A DNA stretch of 9,559 nt. Origin: Acidimicrobiia bacterium (GTDB lineage: Bacteria > Actinomycetota > Acidimicrobiia > IMCC26256 > JACDBD01). The DNA is taken from NCBI GenBank assembly GCA_031177445.1, contig JAPSGP010000031.1, forward strand, positions 5,682 to 15,240, written 5' to 3'. Shown here in pieces: positions 6,841 through 9,559 of the stretch. A program made the position numbers and the translations under genes. Numbering within the stretch: the stretch's first letter is position 1; every line of letters starts with the position of its first letter. The notes under the pieces are model-generated. The model was not told the origin of the DNA and did no database searches. It worked only from the letters and a program-made list of their open reading frames with translations.

Positions 6841-7922
6841 GGCGACCCGGGAGTGACGACTCCAAGCCGATCCGCAGCCAACGCGCCCGCGGCCCCGGCG
6901 GCCAGGAACAGCGCCGGGTCGTCCGGTGCGGGCCGTCCCATGGACACGACCTCGAGTCCGTGCCGGGCGAAGAGCCCGAGGACGTCGGGCGGGTCGACGT
7001 CGACCAGGTCGTGGCGGCGATCCAGCCCGGACGCGAGGAGGTCGGCCCGCAGCTCCTCGTCCTGCTGCGGCCGGCCGAGCCGCGGCACCGCGACCGTGAC
7101 CCGCTCGCGCACAGCGAGGCGGAGCGCGGTCCGTGAGTGGTGCGAAAGCCCGTGATGGCGCTCGCGGGGGTCGGCGAACGACACTCGCAGGCACGCGATC
7201 GGCTGGCCGCCCAGGGCCACCGCGGCGTCGAGGATGGGCCCGATCTCCATCCCGCTGAAGCCCAGGCGCGTGTTCGTCCCGACGATTCCCGGCCCCATCG
7301 CCACCACCGCGACATCGGCCTTCGCCACGTGTCGCGCTACCGCGAGCGCCGAGAAGATCGACACCGCCTCGAAGTCGCCCCCGAAGGCATGCCCACACGT
7401 GACCGCGGCATCGAGCAGGTGGAGCCGGCGCAGCTCGGCCGCCAGATCGGACAGCGCGAGCGGCAGCCCGGCGCCGTCGGTCATGACGTAGACGAGGCGG
7501 GCGTGCGGCGCCCGTTCCTTGCACGCCACCGCGATCGCAGGAAGCTGGCTGTGGAGCGCGGCTGCGACGACCGGCATCCCGTCGATCGACTCGACCTCGG
7601 CCAGCTCCGTGAGATGTTCCTCCGTGCTCCCGACGTCGGCCTGCAGGCTCGTGTACCGGCCTTTGATGATGTGGCCGGGCCCGCGCTCGCTCCACGCCCG
7701 GCGGGCGAGGTTCCAGTGCACGACGTGCCAGCCCCCGGTGCCGAGCCCGAGCTCGACGGCGGTGGTGTTCACGACCACGGGATCGCCGGCCGCAACGGTT
7801 CCGGTGAGTTGGGTCAGGACGTACGCGCGCTCCGGGCCCTCCCCGAGATCGACCTCGACGCGCTGCAACCCGGGCCGCTCGTCGAGCAGTCGCGCAACGG
7901 TCCCCGAGCGAAACGACGGCAT
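6837..7922 (-). CDS. DUF3866-family protein of unknown function
   Basis: Uncharacterised conserved protein of 361 residues, recognised from memory of the DUF3866 family. Visible blocks: a beta-rich N-terminus (1-60), GPGHIIKGRYTSLQ (81-94), a hydrophobic strand ending LVYVMTDGAGLPLAL (143-157), CGHAFGGDFEAVS (176-188), VVAMGPGIVGTNTRLGFSG (206-224) and the His-rich RHHGLSHHSRTAL (255-267). The invariant-looking Gly, His, Asp and Arg clusters suggest an enzyme or ligand-binding protein, but I know of no demonstrated reaction. It has no signal peptide; the Ala-rich C-terminus (about 335-352) is weakly hydrophobic. It begins 30 bases after pafA and overlaps pafB by four bases (ATGA), so it is locked into the Pup/DNA-damage operon. 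ATG 7922 lacks a Shine-Dalgarno; a TACCCT element nine bases upstream may give a nearly leaderless internal transcript. Confidence 0.85.
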   Translation of the reverse strand: MPSFRSGTVARLLDERPGLQRVEVDLGEGPERAYVLTQLTGTVAAGDPVVVNTTAVELGLGTGGWHVVHWNLARRAWSERGPGHIIKGRYTSLQADVGSTEEHLTELAEVESIDGMPVVAAALHSQLPAIAVACKERAPHARLVYVMTDGAGLPLALSDLAAELRRLHLLDAAVTCGHAFGGDFEAVSIFSALAVARHVAKADVAVVAMGPGIVGTNTRLGFSGMEIGPILDAAVALGGQPIACLRVSFADPRERHHGLSHHSRTALRLAVRERVTVAVPRLGRPQQDEELRADLLASGLDRRHDLVDVDPPDVLGLFARHGLEVVSMGRPAPDDPALFLAAGAAGALAADRLGVVTPGSP

Positions 7923-7931
7923 GGCGCGATC

Positions 7932-7937
7932 AGGGTA
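7932..7937 (-). promoter_or_regulatory. candidate internal -10 element before the DUF3866 gene
   Basis: Minus-strand TACCCT fits TAnnnT, with a loose TTGTAA 15 bases further upstream that overlaps the pafA stop. A start seven bases downstream (7925) would leave a leader of three bases before the ATG, and no ribosome site is present. It is short and could be chance in a 30-base gap. Confidence 0.28.
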
Positions 7938-7952
7938 GGGCGGCGGTCGGTG

Positions 7953-9311
7953 TTACAAGGAGGCAATCAGCCGCTCGACGCGGTCGTCGCGGGCCTTGAA
8001 CGGGTCTTTGCACAGGACCGTCCGCTGCGCCTGGTCGTTGAGCTTCAGGTGGACCCAGTCGACGGTGTAGTCACGCTTGCGTTCCTTCGCCCGCTTGATG
8101 AACGCACCGCGCAGGCGGGCTCGGGTGGTCTGAGGGGGCGTGCTCATCGCCACCTCGATGTCGGAGTCGCGCACCATCCGGTCGACCCGGTCGCGCCGCT
8201 CGAGGAGGTAGTAGAGCGAACGCGGGCGGGTGACGTCGTGGTACGAGAGGTCGAGGAGCGCGACGCGGGGGTGCGTCAGCGGGAGGTCGTGGCGCTTCCG
8301 GAACGCCTCGATCAGGTGGTACTTGATCACCCAGTCGACCTCGGTGCGAAGCGACAGCGGATCGTCCTCGAGGCGCGCCATGGCGTGCTCCCACATGCGC
8401 AGCGCTTCCTCTTCGAGCGGAGCGAGCCCACGGCGCTTGGCAAACCGCAGCGCGCGATCGAGGTACTCCGACTGGATCTCGACCGCCGACAGCTCGCGAC
8501 CGTTGGCGAGGCGGATCCGGCGCCGGCACGTGAGGTCGTGGCTGATCTCACGGATCGCTCGGATGGGGTTCTCGAGCGTGAGGTCGCGCCACGGGCTCGA
8601 ATCCTCTTCGAGCATGCGCAGCACGATCGAGGTCGCGCCGATCTTGAGGAACGTCGTGTACTCGCTCATGTTCGAGTCGCCCACGATCACATGGAGGCGG
8701 CGGAACCGTTCGGCGTCGGCGTGGGGCTCGTCGCGCGTGTTGATGATGGGTCTGGATCGCGTGGTGGCGCTCGACACGCCTTCCCAGATGTGCTCGGCCC
8801 GCTGGCTCACGCAGTACATGGCGCCGCGGGCGGTCTGGAGCACCTTGCCCGCACCGGCGTACACCTGGCGGGTCACGAGGAACGGGATGAGCACGTCGGT
8901 GAACTTGGCGAAGTCGCCATCCCGCTCGACGAGGTAGTTCTCGTGGCAGCCGTAGGAGTTGCCGGCGGAGTCGGTGTTGTTCTTGAACAGGAACACCTCG
9001 CCCCGGATGCCTTCCTCCCGCAAGCGCTGCTCCGCGCTCCGCACCAGCCCTTCGAGGATGCGCTCTCCCGCCTTGTCGTGGACGACCAGGTCGGCGATGG
9101 AGTCGCACTCGGGCGTGGCGTACTCCGGGTGGCTGCCGACGTCGAGGTACAGCCGCGCCCCGTTCTCGAGGAACACGTTGCTCGACCGGCCCCAGGACAC
9201 GACCCGGCGGAAAAGGTAGCGCGCGACTTCGTCGGGGCTGAGGCGCCGCTGGCCCCGCAGGGTGCAGGTGACCCCGTACTCGTTCTCGAGCCCGAAGATT
9301 CGCCGCTCCAC
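7953..9311 (-). CDS. pafA: Pup--protein ligase PafA
   Basis: Attaches the C-terminal glutamate of Pup to lysines of target proteins using ATP, marking them for the actinobacterial proteasome. It belongs to the glutamine-synthetase-like PafA/Dop family. From GTG 9311 the protein has 452 residues, the same length as the M. tuberculosis enzyme, and aligns end to end by eye. Seen: FGLENEYGVTC (6-16) with metal-binding Glu9, the family signature RRVVSWGRSSNVFL (35-48), the proposed catalytic Asp57 in LYLDVGSHPEYATPEC (54-69), FKNNTDSAGNSYGCHEN (109-125), SSATTRSRPIINTRDEPHAD in the middle, and the C-terminal DWVHLKLNDQAQRTVLCKDPF. Lack of a Dop-type insert loop near the N-terminus and synteny with pafB/pafC make it PafA rather than Dop. 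The frame is open to 9509, but upstream of 9311 it is non-conserved and crosses the promoter. No Shine-Dalgarno precedes the GTG; a leaderless mRNA is likely. Confidence 0.97.
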   Translation of the reverse strand: MERRIFGLENEYGVTCTLRGQRRLSPDEVARYLFRRVVSWGRSSNVFLENGARLYLDVGSHPEYATPECDSIADLVVHDKAGERILEGLVRSAEQRLREEGIRGEVFLFKNNTDSAGNSYGCHENYLVERDGDFAKFTDVLIPFLVTRQVYAGAGKVLQTARGAMYCVSQRAEHIWEGVSSATTRSRPIINTRDEPHADAERFRRLHVIVGDSNMSEYTTFLKIGATSIVLRMLEEDSSPWRDLTLENPIRAIREISHDLTCRRRIRLANGRELSAVEIQSEYLDRALRFAKRRGLAPLEEEALRMWEHAMARLEDDPLSLRTEVDWVIKYHLIEAFRKRHDLPLTHPRVALLDLSYHDVTRPRSLYYLLERRDRVDRMVRDSDIEVAMSTPPQTTRARLRGAFIKRAKERKRDYTVDWVHLKLNDQAQRTVLCKDPFKARDDRVERLIASL

Positions 9312-9317
9312 ACGCGG

Positions 9318-9323
9318 AGCGTA
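9318..9323 (-). promoter_or_regulatory. -10 element of a probable leaderless pafA promoter
   Basis: Minus-strand TACGCT matches TAnnnT and is followed by exactly six bases before the GTG of pafA. The expected transcription start is therefore the G of the start codon, which explains the missing ribosome site. No good -35 is seen at 16-19 bases upstream; the spacer is filled by a palindrome. I saw no PafBC-type recognition sequence (TTGTC-containing) in front of it. Confidence 0.5.
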
Positions 9324-9325
9324 GT

Positions 9326-9339
9326 GGCCCCTCGGGGCC
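9326..9339. promoter_or_regulatory. palindrome in the pafA promoter spacer
   Basis: Plus-strand GGCCCCTCGGGGCC is a perfect inverted repeat (six-base arms, two-base centre). It covers about -15 to -28 relative to the predicted pafA start, where a bound protein would block polymerase. As RNA it would be a very GC-rich hairpin, but no T run follows on either strand, so a standard terminator is unlikely. Confidence 0.35.
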
Positions 9340-9357
9340 GTCCCTGCGCAATCTCTC

Positions 9358-9393
9358 GCACGTGCACAATCGCCCTGAACAGGACACCGGTGT
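9358..9393. promoter_or_regulatory. two further palindromes upstream of pafA
   Basis: GCACGTGC (9358-9365) and ACACCGGTGT (9384-9393) are perfect palindromes. With the one at 9326-9339 their centres are about 27 and 29 bases apart. They share no common sequence, so they are not repeats of one operator. Each could be a small regulator site or chance in GC-rich DNA. Confidence 0.2.
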
Positions 9394-9402
9394 GGCCGGG
9401 AG

Positions 9403-9559
9403 CTACGAGATGCCCTCGCAGGCCGGTTCCTCGCGAAACGCCTCGTCCAACTCGGGCACCGAATACCGCTCGCCCGCCTCGTCGAACAGCTGCTCGACCT
9501 GTTGGCCACCTCGCTGGAGTGCGCGCTGGATGCGTCGAGCGCGGGCTTCGAACCGCGCC
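9403..9559 (-). CDS. C-terminal end of an unrecognised protein (5' end beyond window)
   Basis: The minus-strand frame is open from the window edge to a TAG at 9403-9405 and gives 51 residues. Third positions are mostly G or C, as in the neighbouring genes, and the peptide is rich in Arg, Glu and Gln with a likely amphipathic helix (about 1-29, including RIQRALQRGGQQVEQLFDEA). It ends YSVPELDEAFREEPACEGIS. In related genomes prcA, pup or small genes lie upstream of pafA, but this tail matches neither the Pup end (GGE or GGQ terminus) nor a proteasome subunit as I know them. The stop is 91 bases before pafA, on the same strand, so it may be in the same transcription unit or just end before the pafA promoter. 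Function not assigned. Confidence 0.6.
   Translation of the reverse strand, partial: ARFEARARRIQRALQRGGQQVEQLFDEAGERYSVPELDEAFREEPACEGIS

Noticed and set aside
5818..7155. 445-codon plus-strand open frame opposite pafB and DUF3866
   Set aside because: Both minus-strand genes are well conserved and fully cover it; no ribosome site or domain on the plus strand.
6841..7695. Extension of the pafB frame by 285 codons upstream
   Set aside because: The extension lies over the DUF3866 gene in another frame and gives low-complexity Arg-rich peptide; the conserved PafB fold starts at the ATG at 6840.
9326..9339. Intrinsic terminator of the gene upstream of pafA
   Set aside because: The stem is perfect, but no T-rich tract follows on the minus strand and the next bases form the pafA -10 element. 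Kept as a possible operator only.
9312..9402. PafBC (LexA-independent damage) promoter motif before pafA
   Set aside because: Only the TAnnnT half is present; I see no TTGTC-type element eight bases ahead of it.
9312..9509. 66-codon N-terminal extension of PafA
   Set aside because: It crosses the intergenic palindromes and the upstream gene's stop, is not PafA-like, and the protein from GTG 9311 has exactly the usual length.
9403..9559. Pup or PrcA as the gene upstream of pafA
   Set aside because: The C-terminus is EGIS rather than GGE or GGQ, and there is no recognisable proteasome alpha-subunit end.

Overview
The window is GC-rich, densely packed DNA with GTG starts, weak Shine-Dalgarno sites and short overlaps between genes. 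It carries a Pup ligase gene (pafA) and the paired WYL regulators pafB and pafC. This combination points to Actinomycetota. The separate pafB and pafC, the DUF3866 gene beside pafA and the lack of mycobacterial-type tails would fit a deep lineage such as Acidimicrobiia, but that placement is an inference.

Layout: all genes but one are on the minus strand, so transcription runs from high to low coordinates. At the right edge is the 3' end of an unrecognised gene (9403-9559). It is followed by a 91-base intergenic region with three small palindromes and a good -10 element whose predicted transcription start falls on the pafA GTG, which suggests a leaderless mRNA. Next come pafA (7953-9311), a DUF3866 gene (6837-7922), pafB (5872-6840), pafC (4913-5875) and lepB (4185-4916). 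The last four genes are linked by three successive ATGA stop/start overlaps, a strong sign of one translationally coupled operon. A lone plus-strand glycerophosphodiester phosphodiesterase gene (3433-4179) converges on lepB with five bases between the stop codons. It diverges from a second minus-strand operon, tatA - tatC - small Pro/Ser-rich membrane protein - HelY-like helicase, which runs off the left edge.

Functional themes: pafA attaches Pup to proteins for the proteasome. PafB/PafC form the DNA-damage-responsive transcription activator of the same locus. TatA/TatC export folded proteins and LepB cleaves signal peptides. The helicase is a SKI2/Mtr4-type RNA or DNA helicase. The gene order pafA-pafB-pafC-tatA-tatC-helY is the one known in Mycobacterium tuberculosis (Rv2097c to Rv2092c). 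Here that backbone is interrupted by DUF3866, by lepB plus the phosphodiesterase, and by the small membrane protein.

I found no mobile elements, CRISPR arrays, tRNAs or rRNAs, and no clear sign of a wholly new system. The best candidate for undescribed biology is the uncharacterised DUF3866 protein embedded in the Pup/DNA-damage operon. No stretch over 300 bases lacks a gene.
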